Part shown: one piece after another, positions 42,705 to 51,004 of the stretch
Layout: every line of letters begins with the position of its first letter
How positions within the stretch are numbered: the first letter of the stretch is position 1
From: Candidatus Bathyarchaeota archaeon
GTDB taxonomy: Archaea > Thermoproteota > Bathyarchaeia > Bathyarchaeales > Bathycorpusculaceae
Length of the DNA stretch: 63,439 nucleotides
Reading direction: 5' to 3'
Assembly: GCA_029907545.1 (NCBI GenBank)
Contig: JARYLR010000006.1
Coordinates: 1 to 63,439 of the forward strand
The notes under the pieces: generated by a model
What the model saw: only the letters and a program-made list of their open reading frames with translations
What the model was told of the DNA's origin: nothing
The model's database searches: none
Made by a program: the position numbers and the translations under genes

Positions 42705-44830
42705 AGTATGTTCGAAAACGTGATGGAAGACTAGAACCATTTGATCAGGAACGCATTACAACCGCAGTGTGGAAAGCTGCAAAAGCGGTAGGTGGAAAAG
42801 ACCGCGAGACAGCCAAGAGAATCAGCAACCGTGTTGTAGAAGAGCTTAGAAGGCGATTCGGTGAAGACGGTGTACCCACTGTGGAAGAGATTCAGGACAT
42901 CGTTGAAAAAATGCTTATTGAGGAAGGACATGCACGGACGGCGAAGGCTTACATCCTCTACAGAAAGCAACATCAAGACATGCGTGAACTTGCAGCGTTG
43001 TTAAGCGACGCAGACATGGTTGACCAGTACTTGGACATTGAGGATTGGCGGGTGAAAGAAAACTCGAACATGAGCTTCTCGCTACAGGGATTGAACAACT
43101 ATCTTTCCTCAACAGTAATAGCGAAATACTGGATCACTCGGATTTATCCGCCAACCATTGCAGACGCCCACTTCTCCGGAGACATGCATATCCACGATCT
43201 AGGAGTGCTAGGCCCGTACTGTGTCGGCTGGGATCTAAGAGATCTGCTTTTAACAGGGTTCGGCGGAGTATCCGGCAAAATCGAAAGCAAGCCAGCCAAA
43301 CACTTCAGAACTGCCTTAGGGCACGTGGTGAACTTTTTCTATACTCTTCAAGGCGAAGCTGCAGGAGCACAAGCCTTCAGCAACTTTGACACCTTACTGG
43401 CGCCGTTTATAAGACGTGACGGGCTTGGCCAAAGAGAAGTGGCACAGGCGTTGCAGGAGTTTTTCTTCAACATGAATGTGCCGACGCGGGTTGGCTTTCA
43501 GACACCGTTTACGAATATCACCTTGGACTTGAAGGTTCCCGAGTTTATGAAGGAAGAGGCTGTTGCCTTAGGTGGCGAGTTGGCAAGGGAGACGTATGGA
43601 GATATGCAGTTTGAGCTGGACATTTTTAACTTGGCTTTTACCGAGGTTATGAGCCAAGGCGACGCAAAGGGAAGGGTTTTCACGTTCCCCATTCCCACCT
43701 ACAATATTACTAAGGATTTTGACTGGGACTCTGCAGTAACTCAGCGGATTTTTGAGGTTACAGCCAAGTACGGCGTGCCCTATTTCTCAAATTTCATCAA
43801 CAGCGACATGAAGCCTGAAGACGTTAGAAGCATGTGCTGCAGGCTTAGAATAGATAACAGAGAACTGCGCAAGAGAGGAGGAGGCTTTTTCGGAGCTAAC
43901 CCGTTGACGGGATCTATCGGCGTGGTTACGTTGAACATGCCTAGGATCGGGTTCCTGTCTAAGGATGAGGACGAGTTTTTCCAGCGGCTTGAAACCTTGA
44001 TGGAGATTGCGCGCGACAGCTTGGAGATCAAGAGGAAGGCTCTGGAAAGCTTCACGGAGAATGGCTTGTACCCGTACTCGAGACGTTACCTTCGGTTTGT
44101 TAAGGAAGGCTATGGCAAGTTCTGGAAGAACCACTTTTCAACCATCGGACTAGTTGGCTTGAACGAGGCGATACTGAACCTTCTTGGATGCATGATTTCG
44201 AACGACGAAGGCAAAAACTTCGCAGTCCGAGTTCTCACGTTCATGCGCGAGAAGCTAGCTGACTTTCAAGAGGAGACGGGAAACATTTACAATCTTGAGG
44301 CAACCCCTGCCGAGGGAACAGCCTACAGGCTTGCCCGCATAGATAAGCGGAAATATCCAGACATAATGGTAGCCAACGAGAAACATGTGAAAGCTGGCGC
44401 TGAACCATTTTACACAAATAGTTCGCAGCTGCCTGTAGACTTTGAAGGGGACCTATTTGAGGCTCTGGAACATCAGGAGAGTCTTCAGACGCTTTACACC
44501 GGAGGCACAGTTTTTCACGTCTTTCTGGGGGAACGGCTGAACTCGTGGCGGTCGGCAGCCGAGCTTATCAGAAGAGTTTCATGGAACTCTCATCTGCCCT
44601 ACTTCACTTTGACACCTACGTTCAGCATCTGCCCGACGCATGGCTACGTAAGCGGCGAGCACAGTCAATGCCCAACATGCGGGACTAAATGCGAAGTTTA
44701 TTCGAGAGTGGTTGGGTATCTGCGCCCGGTTGACCAGTGGAATGATGGTAAGCAGGCGGAGTTCGCCGTCCGCCGAACCTTCGACCGCTCTCTTGTGACC
44801 GCGGCTGTTCCTACGCCTGTTACTGCGTGA
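42701..44830 (+). CDS. nrdD: Anaerobic ribonucleoside-triphosphate reductase
   Basis: 709 residues. One N-terminal ATP-cone (RKRDGRLEPFDQERITTAVWKAAKA) for allosteric control, then the ten-stranded barrel. The C-terminus has a zinc site (CPTHGYVSG and CPTCGTKC) and YLRPVDQWNDGKQAEF with the glycyl-radical Gly683. It reduces ribonucleotides to deoxynucleotides without oxygen; NrdG installs the radical. No intein or intron interrupts it. It is translationally coupled to nrdR upstream and nrdG downstream. Confidence 0.97.
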   Translation: MKYVRKRDGRLEPFDQERITTAVWKAAKAVGGKDRETAKRISNRVVEELRRRFGEDGVPTVEEIQDIVEKMLIEEGHARTAKAYILYRKQHQDMRELAALLSDADMVDQYLDIEDWRVKENSNMSFSLQGLNNYLSSTVIAKYWITRIYPPTIADAHFSGDMHIHDLGVLGPYCVGWDLRDLLLTGFGGVSGKIESKPAKHFRTALGHVVNFFYTLQGEAAGAQAFSNFDTLLAPFIRRDGLGQREVAQALQEFFFNMNVPTRVGFQTPFTNITLDLKVPEFMKEEAVALGGELARETYGDMQFELDIFNLAFTEVMSQGDAKGRVFTFPIPTYNITKDFDWDSAVTQRIFEVTAKYGVPYFSNFINSDMKPEDVRSMCCRLRIDNRELRKRGGGFFGANPLTGSIGVVTLNMPRIGFLSKDEDEFFQRLETLMEIARDSLEIKRKALESFTENGLYPYSRRYLRFVKEGYGKFWKNHFSTIGLVGLNEAILNLLGCMISNDEGKNFAVRVLTFMREKLADFQEETGNIYNLEATPAEGTAYRLARIDKRKYPDIMVANEKHVKAGAEPFYTNSSQLPVDFEGDLFEALEHQESLQTLYTGGTVFHVFLGERLNSWRSAAELIRRVSWNSHLPYFTLTPTFSICPTHGYVSGEHSQCPTCGTKCEVYSRVVGYLRPVDQWNDGKQAEFAVRRTFDRSLVTAAVPTPVTA

Positions 44831-44841
44831 GTGACCAGTGT

Positions 44842-45519
44842 ATGAAGTTCGCTGGGCTCCAGAAGACAAGCCTTATAGATTTTCCGGATAGAGTTGCGTC
44901 AGTACTTTTCACACCTGGTTGCAATCTGCGCTGCCCTTTTTGCCACAACTGGAGAATCGTGGTTGATCCGAAGCCGCCTTTTCTCAACGAAGAAACGGCT
45001 TTGCAGATCTTGGAGAGCCGGAAACGGTTTGTGGACTCTGTGGTGATTTCAGGTGGGGAGCCCACCATGCGCAAGGAGCTTCCGAAGTTTCTGAGAAAAC
45101 TGAAGGAAAGAGGGTTCAAGGTTAAGCTGGATACGAACGGCTTCTTCCCCGATGTTCTCGAAGAGTGCTTGCCCTACGTGGATTATGTGGCGCTGGACGT
45201 TAAGACGTCGCTGGAGAAGTACCCGAAGCTGGGTGCCAAAGACACAAGCAGCTTTCTTCGCTCAGTTGAGATGCTGAAAGCAGGGAAAGTTGAGTACGAG
45301 TTCAGAACAACGGTTGTCCCGGGCTTTGTCGGTGCCGAAGACTTGCCAAGAATGTGCGAACTTGTGAAAGGAGCAAGAACCTTCGCATTTCAGCAGTTCA
45401 TCCCAGAAGATACGCTGGATAAAGAATGTCAGGCGCTTCGCCCTTTTTCCCTTGAGGCAATTGGCAAGCTTGCTGAGAACATGAGGGGTTCTGTCGGTTT
45501 AGTAGTCCTCCGAGCTTAA
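44842..45519 (+). CDS. nrdG: Anaerobic RNR-activating radical SAM protein
   Basis: 225 residues from ATG 44842 (MKFAGLQKTSLIDFP); GTG at 44827 overlapping the nrdD stop is an alternative that would preserve coupling. CNLRCPFCHN (Cys27, Cys31, Cys34) binds the [4Fe-4S] cluster and SGGEPTM binds SAM. It is of the archaeal/long NrdG type, similar in shape to pyruvate-formate-lyase activases. It makes the glycyl radical on NrdD encoded just upstream. Confidence 0.93.
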   Translation: MKFAGLQKTSLIDFPDRVASVLFTPGCNLRCPFCHNWRIVVDPKPPFLNEETALQILESRKRFVDSVVISGGEPTMRKELPKFLRKLKERGFKVKLDTNGFFPDVLEECLPYVDYVALDVKTSLEKYPKLGAKDTSSFLRSVEMLKAGKVEYEFRTTVVPGFVGAEDLPRMCELVKGARTFAFQQFIPEDTLDKECQALRPFSLEAIGKLAENMRGSVGLVVLRA

Positions 45520-45568
45520 AGGGGCTGCTCACTAGGTCTGCAGAATAGTCTAGGACGAATTTGGATAA

Positions 45569-45673
45569 TGTGGGTTATATGCACAAAACCAAATTGTAAA
45601 GTTCTATAAGGAGATAGGCTTCCATAATCCCAAACACGAAAGACGTTTTGAAAATATCCTGAGCAAAAAGTAG
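45569..45673 (+). pseudogene. LAGLIDADG homing endonuclease C-terminal fragment
   Basis: A 34-codon open frame without a start, with QIVKFYKEIGFHNPKHERRF, a pattern usual at the end of LAGLIDADG endonuclease domains from archaeal inteins and introns. It lies between nrdG and a tRNA with an apparent intron. The rest of the domain is gone. Assignment rests on this short pattern. Confidence 0.4.
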
Positions 45674-45707
45674 ATTTATATGTGCGCATAACAGAGTTTC
45701 AGAAAAA

Positions 45708-45814
45708 GCCCTGGTAGTATAGTCCGGTCACATATGTTGTTTATCAACATTGCCGGAATAGTATATGCGGCTGTCGCCCGCAGGACCCGGGTCCAAATCC
45801 CGGCCAGGGCGCCA
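45708..45814 (+). tRNA. tRNA-Asp (GTC), apparent intron in the D-loop
   Basis: Acceptor arms GCCCTGG (45708-45714) and CCAGGGC (45804-45810), discriminator G and an encoded CCA (45812-45814). Anticodon stem TGCGG/CCGCA with loop CTGTCGC gives anticodon GTC, and G73 is an Asp identity base. The T-arm CCGGG-TCCAAAT-CCCGG has C rather than T at position 55. About 29-30 bases are extra between the D-arm halves. Removing 45731-45760 gives a 77-base tRNA with a normal D-loop (AGTCCGGTCA). Because CCGG occurs on both sides, 45724-45752 is an alternative. The insert holds an ATGTTG/CAACAT hairpin. TATA-like TTTATA lies about 30 bases upstream. Confidence 0.85.
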
Positions 45815-45816
45815 CT

Positions 45817-46107
45817 TTATGCATTTGTGAGTCTAGGTTTTTGCTCTTTTTGCTCGATTAGTCGTTTTAGTTTCTTTTCCATTTTTAGCTCGTAGACATG
45901 CTCCTTGACCATCGGTGGCAGTCCTTTTCTCTTAAAAAGCAGATTCGGCGCTATAATTCTTCTTTCCCCGCGTTTCACTTTCACTTTTTTGTCGTAAACC
46001 TTATCTTCGAATGGCTCCAGCGCCTCGACAATCCAGTTTCCCTTGCTTCTTGTCAGGATTTTGACCCTATGCTTTCCCTTGTAGTACCTTACTTCTTTGT
46101 CGCTCAA
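45817..46107 (-). CDS. Small conserved hypothetical protein
   Basis: 96 residues, very basic (Lys/Arg about one third). VKILTRSKGNWIVEALEPFEDKV suggests a small beta-barrel, and MEKKLKRLIEQKEQKPRL a C-terminal helix. Its stop lies two bases from the tRNA 3' end, converging on it. Basic composition suggests nucleic-acid binding. I do not recognise the family. Confidence 0.55.
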   Translation of the reverse strand: MSDKEVRYYKGKHRVKILTRSKGNWIVEALEPFEDKVYDKKVKVKRGERRIIAPNLLFKRKGLPPMVKEHVYELKMEKKLKRLIEQKEQKPRLTNA

Positions 46108-46230
46108 AAGCAGGCTTCCTACAGGCTCTGTTATGTAGGTTGCTATATATGTTCTTTTTTCACGACGTCGCTTTGCGATGCACGCGGCGTGCCACAGAAA
46201 ACATAAGAATACGTCTCATACATTCAACTT

Positions 46231-47602
46231 ATGAGGGTTAATCATTCTCCAGACACGGTCAAACAGCACTTCAGCAAGCTCATGGGTAGCCGAAATTCTG
46301 AAAAGTTCAAGCCAATCAGCCGGCTTCGAATATGAGGAAAGCCTTAATATTACTACCCGAGCCTCGCGAAGTAGCCAGTGCATAGCCTGCAAAGGGTCTA
46401 GGCTTCTCTGCGGAAAAGCCCGCTGCCCCATACTTGTCAAGGTTAACCAGTTTCTGAGAAGCGTCCCGCTTATACACAGCGAAGATATCGACGGCGCATC
46501 TCCGCCAAGCGTCTTCATCGGAAGAATCGGCTACCCCAAAGTTTACGCAGGACCACTGGTTCCACCGGTGCAGGAAGACACCAGCATCTATGACCTGCCA
46601 GAATACTGGTTTGGAAAACCGATGGACGAGATCGTCCGTTTCAGGTCAATGCTTATCAGAGGAAAACATGCCGTGCACGTGAACCGCTTTAGAGAAGCAG
46701 GAAAAATCATCGACAAAACCTGCGAGCTGGGGCTTGCTATAAGACCCGTAGACATAGAGCTACTTCTGAAAAAGAAGCCTAGAGGCTCCATACTTCTGGA
46801 TGATGAGGTTCAACCCTTCGGTCCGTCAGCCCCTATCCGTGATCTGCGGCTTGGGAACACCCGCTGGGACAGCCATGTCGAGAAAGCCTACTATGATACA
46901 GACCTTAAAGCAGTTCAAGCCGTTCTGGAGCTTCATACGAAAGGCGTCATGGTAACCAAGATACAGCGAGCCTTCAGCGTTGGCGCCTTCGGGCTGGAAG
47001 CCAACCGAAGACTTGTTCCGACAAGATGGAGCATCACTGCCGTAGACGACATCATCTCCAAAGCCCTAGTCCAGAAAGTCAAAACCTACCCAGAAATCAA
47101 CGAGTACAGAGTCTACGAATCCCGCTACCTTGACAACATCTTCGAAATCCTCATGATCCCGCAAGCATGGAGCTACGAAGCCATGGAAGCATGGTACCCG
47201 GGAACCGTTTGGAACCCAACAGGCAAGACCACAGTAATTTTCTCTGACTGGGAAAGCCATGAGGGAAGAACAACATACGCTGAAATAGGCGGATGCTACT
47301 ATGCCGCAAGACTAGCGGTCTGCGACCAGCTTGTAAAAGAACAGCGGCAAGCTACTGTCTGCGTTCTGCGCGAAGCGCACCCAGGATACATAATGCCGGT
47401 AGGCGTGTGGCAAGTGCGCGAAAACGTGCGGAACGCGATGCGCCAGAAACCCTACAGATTCAGCACGCTGGAACAGGCGCTAAGGTGGATAGGAACACGC
47501 TTCACCATTCCACTGTCTATTTGGATCAGCAAAAGCGCCTTGCTGAAAAATGCGCTTTTTCAAAAGAGGATCACAGACTACTTGGTCAACATCAAATCCT
47601 AA
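46231..47602 (+). pseudogene. Nre DNA-repair protein, frameshifted in the N-terminus
   Basis: From 46568 the frame is intact for 344 residues and matches the archaeal Nre (NreA/B) family, ending QKRITDYL, a PCNA-interacting PIP-like motif. The conserved zinc finger upstream (CIACKGSRLLCGKARCPI) is in the same frame but no ATG, GTG or TTG precedes it in frame. The natural start ATG 46231 (MRVNHSPDTVKQHFSKLMG) is in another frame that stops at 46333; removing one C near 46327 joins them. A second, compensated shift near 46352-46378 may also alter about eight residues (LPEPREVA is encoded one frame over). Translation from GTG 46568 would lack the zinc finger. Confidence 0.7.
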
Positions 47603-47731
47603 ATCCTGTTTACGCTAGGCAACTAGCTATATCAGAAAAAATAAATTAGTTAATGACGCTATTTTTCTGGTTGGCGATAAGTCACGGTCACATCTAAACG
47701 GCGAAGACGCAGCAGAACTTCCAATAGTTTA

Positions 47732-48316
47732 GTGACTCACATACGCCAGATTTTCTATGGAATCGTGCTCCACTCATTTAAAAGCATAAACCAAAAAATC
47801 AAGTCAAAACTTCCAGTTTGGCGAATGAAAGAAGAAACCGCCGAACACGTTAACTACGCAATAAGAGTCTTCAAACTGATAATCGTACCCCTAAGCCTAA
47901 TCTATTTGGCTACAAATTTGCTTCTGTTTGAAACAAATGTTCTAGGCGCGACATTATGGGGATTGCTAACCTTCTTCTACAGCAATTTCCTGCCAGACCT
48001 ACCTTCCATATATAGAAGAATAAGAAAAAAACAGAAAGGCGAAGATCTGAAATGGTACAGGAAGTATGCCCTACTGCTTTTCGCTCCGGTACTGGTCTGG
48101 ATACTGTTCTCTGGAATGAAGTTGAATTGGGAAACTGTGGATACTTTTCACAACTTTAAATCGCTGACAGTGTATGGTATCTTTCTTTTTGTGCTAAGCT
48201 TTTTTTCTTTCGCCAAATTTCCTGTGTCGCTTGGAACAGTGATCGAAATCATCGCTGTGCCACTCTACGGCGTGATAGGTTATCTGGCTCATCTCAAAGT
48301 CGACAAAGTATGGTAG
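47732..48316 (+). CDS. Polytopic membrane protein of unknown function
   Basis: Up to 194 residues; the annotated GTG may be too early and MKEETAEHVNYAI (47825) is a plausible start. Four hydrophobic segments separated by FYSNFLPDLPSIYRRI, a loop with conserved-looking Asp and Pro resembling the HxxxD-type motifs of DUF457-like predicted membrane hydrolases. The similarity is weak. It has no close operon partner. Role unknown. Confidence 0.5.
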   Translation: MTHIRQIFYGIVLHSFKSINQKIKSKLPVWRMKEETAEHVNYAIRVFKLIIVPLSLIYLATNLLLFETNVLGATLWGLLTFFYSNFLPDLPSIYRRIRKKQKGEDLKWYRKYALLLFAPVLVWILFSGMKLNWETVDTFHNFKSLTVYGIFLFVLSFFSFAKFPVSLGTVIEIIAVPLYGVIGYLAHLKVDKVW

Positions 48317-48469
48317 GCTCAGTTAAAAACTCAAGACGTGATAAACAACATGTTGTGTTTGAGTATGTGCGCAGAAAACGCATATCGTCGTCAAGGGTTT
48401 GTGATTGGACTGACATTATGTTAATAAGTTATGGCTGATTAGTTATAGAAAAAAGATGGTTGGCAACGT

Positions 48470-49412
48470 GTGAGCCTTGTTTTTTCCGTAGTGACTCTCG
48501 CGTCCTCTCTGGTTGCCTTAGCCGTAGGCAGCTTTTTTGCGATAAAACATGTTGAAGACTTAATGGAAATCACTCGACTAAGCGAAGTCGCCACAGGGTT
48601 TCTAATACTGGCAGTATTGACATGCATGCCCGAACTAACGGTGGCTATTTTTGCAGTTCAGCAAGGTCACGTAGGAATCAGCTTAGGCGACATATTGGGT
48701 TCTCATGTCTTTAATATCGGCATTGTAATCGGGATATTAGCAATATTCGGTTCTTTGAAAACCCGTTCCACTACAACCTTAACAGAGCTTGTTGATCTAT
48801 TATTCTTGGCTTCCTTAATTCCCTTGTTCTTGATTGTGTTAAGAATAGCTAGCTCATTTGTGGGAATCGCCTTGATCGGCATATTCTTCATCAGTGTATA
48901 TAGAATGAGTAAAAAAGAAGCCCGGCTTCCGAGGATAGTGTAGAAAGAACGATAAAGAAGAATCAGAGGACTGCCAAAACCCTCGCGATAATAATAATTG
49001 CAGCACTAGCCATTATAATTGCCGTATAATTGCCGCTCGTTCCGTAGTTTCTTCAGCATCGGAGATAGTTATACTCCTCGGCATGACAGATGAAGTAATC
49101 GGAGCCAAGATCGTGGCCATAGGAACATCATTGCCGGAGCTTGCCTTCGGTTTGCTGGCTATGAAACGCGGCAGAGTGCATTTGGCTTTAGGAGACGCTG
49201 TTGGCGCCAATTTGACAACTATAACCCTGGTGCTCGGCTTGGTTCTTGTTTTTTCACCTTTTGTGATCAATGCCACCTTGTTTGCTGAGGTGCTCGCCTT
49301 CGTACTGATCACTAACATTATTTTATGGTGGTATTTAACAAAAGGCAGAATTTCTCCATTAGGCGGCATCATCTTGGTGTTGATATATGTCATGTTCCAA
49401 GCTGTTCTTTGA
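48470..49412 (+). pseudogene. Na+/Ca2+ exchanger (CaCA family) with two frameshifts
   Basis: The first half (48470-48943) has the alpha-1 repeat GFLILAVLTCMPELTVAIFAVQQGHVGISLGDILGSHVFN. The second half (from about 49035, opening at 49083) has the alpha-2 repeat AIGTSLPELAFGLLAMKRGRVHLALGDAVGANL. Between them, TKTLAIIIIAALAIIIAV-type transmembrane sequence is encoded in a third frame, so one shift falls near 48938 and a second near 49030. Both halves are needed for transport. An intact cation/proton antiporter gene follows. Confidence 0.8.
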
Positions 49413-49548
49413 GTTTTGGTTTATTTCCTTCTCTAGTTAATTCCTCTTTATTTGTATGCAAAAATAATGTTTTTGTTGAGTGTGATCTAAAGTGCATAAA
49501 ACTCTTAAAGCCACATAGTAGTAATCTACTGCTAAAAGGTTAGCATTC

Positions 49549-50817
49549 ATGGATCCGGTAACTCTAGCGCTCATATTGGGCGGTGCAATAATCGTAATCG
49601 GCTTTTTGGGGAACTACTTCTTTGAGCGCACGGGTTTTCCAGACATGTTCTTTCTCGTCATTCTAGGAATGCTCTTTGGTCCTATCACAGGCTTAGTGGA
49701 CACGAGCTCAATAATGGGTCTGGCGCCATATCTTGCTGCTTTGGCTCTGGTTTTTATATTGTTTGATGGCGGCATAGCGATGAACATCTACAATGTTTTT
49801 ACTCAAAGCCCAATAGCATTAGTTTTGGCGGTCACGAGCTTCGGTGTTAGCGTAGCCGCGACGACTTTTTTCATGATCTTTGTCGTTATACCCGATGTGC
49901 CTTTGCTGTATTCTGTTTTATTTGGAACCATTCTAGGCGGCAGTAGCAGCATAGTTGTAATATCATTGGCTTCCCGACTTAAGGTAAGTGAGAAATGCTC
50001 CACTATACTTAGTTTAGAATCCGCGATTACTGATATTCTATGCATAGTTTTTTCTCTAGTGGTGATCGAGATACTACTGAAAAATTCTGCGGTGGATTGG
50101 ATAGACATCGGTCAGTCTATAGCTAGCAGGTTCTCCATCGGAATAGTGCTTGGCGGAATTTTTGGTTTCCTATGGTTAGGCACATTGAAGAAAGTTGCTA
50201 AAGCATCTTACGCTTACATGTTAACCTTAGGTGTTGTGTTGTTGTCTTACGCTATCTCCGAATCACTAGGTGGAAGCGGTTCTCTTTGCGCTTTAGTCTT
50301 TGGAATTATGCTAGGAAACGAAAAAGAGATTTATCAGATGCTCAAGTTGGGCAGGCTCTCAGATCTGGCTGTTGATGCCGGGCTGAGGAAATTTGAATCT
50401 GAAATCGCATTTCTGCTGCGAACATTCTTCTTCGTCTATATAGGGTTGATAGTTACAATTAGCAGCTCTGTTATCGTGGCAGCTGGAGTCCTCCTTTCAT
50501 TTCTGTTGCTGCTTGTAAGGGTTGGTGCCGTAAGACTGGCAACTGTTCGCTGTGACGAGTTGGAAAATGAGAAGCCCATTATGGATGTAATGATGGCTAG
50601 GGGATTAGCCGCCGCTGTTCTGGCAACATTGCCCCTGCAGTATGCTGATCCAATTAGATACCCCACTGTAAGTTCCATTTTTCAAGCGTTATCGCCTCTT
50701 TACGTCAACCTTACCGCAATAGTGATTTTAACGACAGCGATGATAACCACAGCAGGAATTCCTCTGCTTAATAGAGTAAGCAAAAAACGTTCCAGAAAAT
50801 CCAAAGGTTATTTATGA
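49549..50817 (+). CDS. Cation:proton antiporter (CPA family)
   Basis: 422 residues with about twelve transmembrane helices. FILFDGGIAMN and VLGMLFGPITG-type segments, GGSSSIVVISLASRLKVSE and SLESAITDILCIVF match the core of Na+/H+ and K+/H+ exchangers of the NhaP/CPA1-2 type, with the acidic residues expected in helix 5-6 (LESAITD). No cytoplasmic TrkA domain follows. It is probably used for pH or sodium homeostasis. Confidence 0.87.
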   Translation: MDPVTLALILGGAIIVIGFLGNYFFERTGFPDMFFLVILGMLFGPITGLVDTSSIMGLAPYLAALALVFILFDGGIAMNIYNVFTQSPIALVLAVTSFGVSVAATTFFMIFVVIPDVPLLYSVLFGTILGGSSSIVVISLASRLKVSEKCSTILSLESAITDILCIVFSLVVIEILLKNSAVDWIDIGQSIASRFSIGIVLGGIFGFLWLGTLKKVAKASYAYMLTLGVVLLSYAISESLGGSGSLCALVFGIMLGNEKEIYQMLKLGRLSDLAVDAGLRKFESEIAFLLRTFFFVYIGLIVTISSSVIVAAGVLLSFLLLLVRVGAVRLATVRCDELENEKPIMDVMMARGLAAAVLATLPLQYADPIRYPTVSSIFQALSPLYVNLTAIVILTTAMITTAGIPLLNRVSKKRSRKSKGYL

Positions 50818-50910
50818 AAGCTTCAAACACTGCTTTGTTACTATAAGAATTCCACGATGTAAGAGGCTTCAGTATAAATTAACTAACGCGTTTTGTAGGC
50901 ATCTATCGGT

Positions 50911-50976
50911 TACGCAACGTAAGAGGTACGTTTCCTGTTGCGTACCGTTTGCATAGACAACACATTTAAACGGTAC
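50911..50976 (+). promoter_or_regulatory. Overlapping inverted repeats upstream of coiled-coil gene
   Basis: TACGCAAC (50911-50918) pairs with GTTGCGTA (50937-50944). GTACCGTTT (50942-50950) pairs with AAACGGTAC (50968-50976). The two share 50942-50944, so only one can form fully if transcribed. TTTAAA at 50965-50970 could be the TATA box, in which case the repeats are operator DNA. Confidence 0.4.
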
Positions 50977-51004
50977 CTCCTATAACAACGAAGTCGGTGA
51001 AGAA

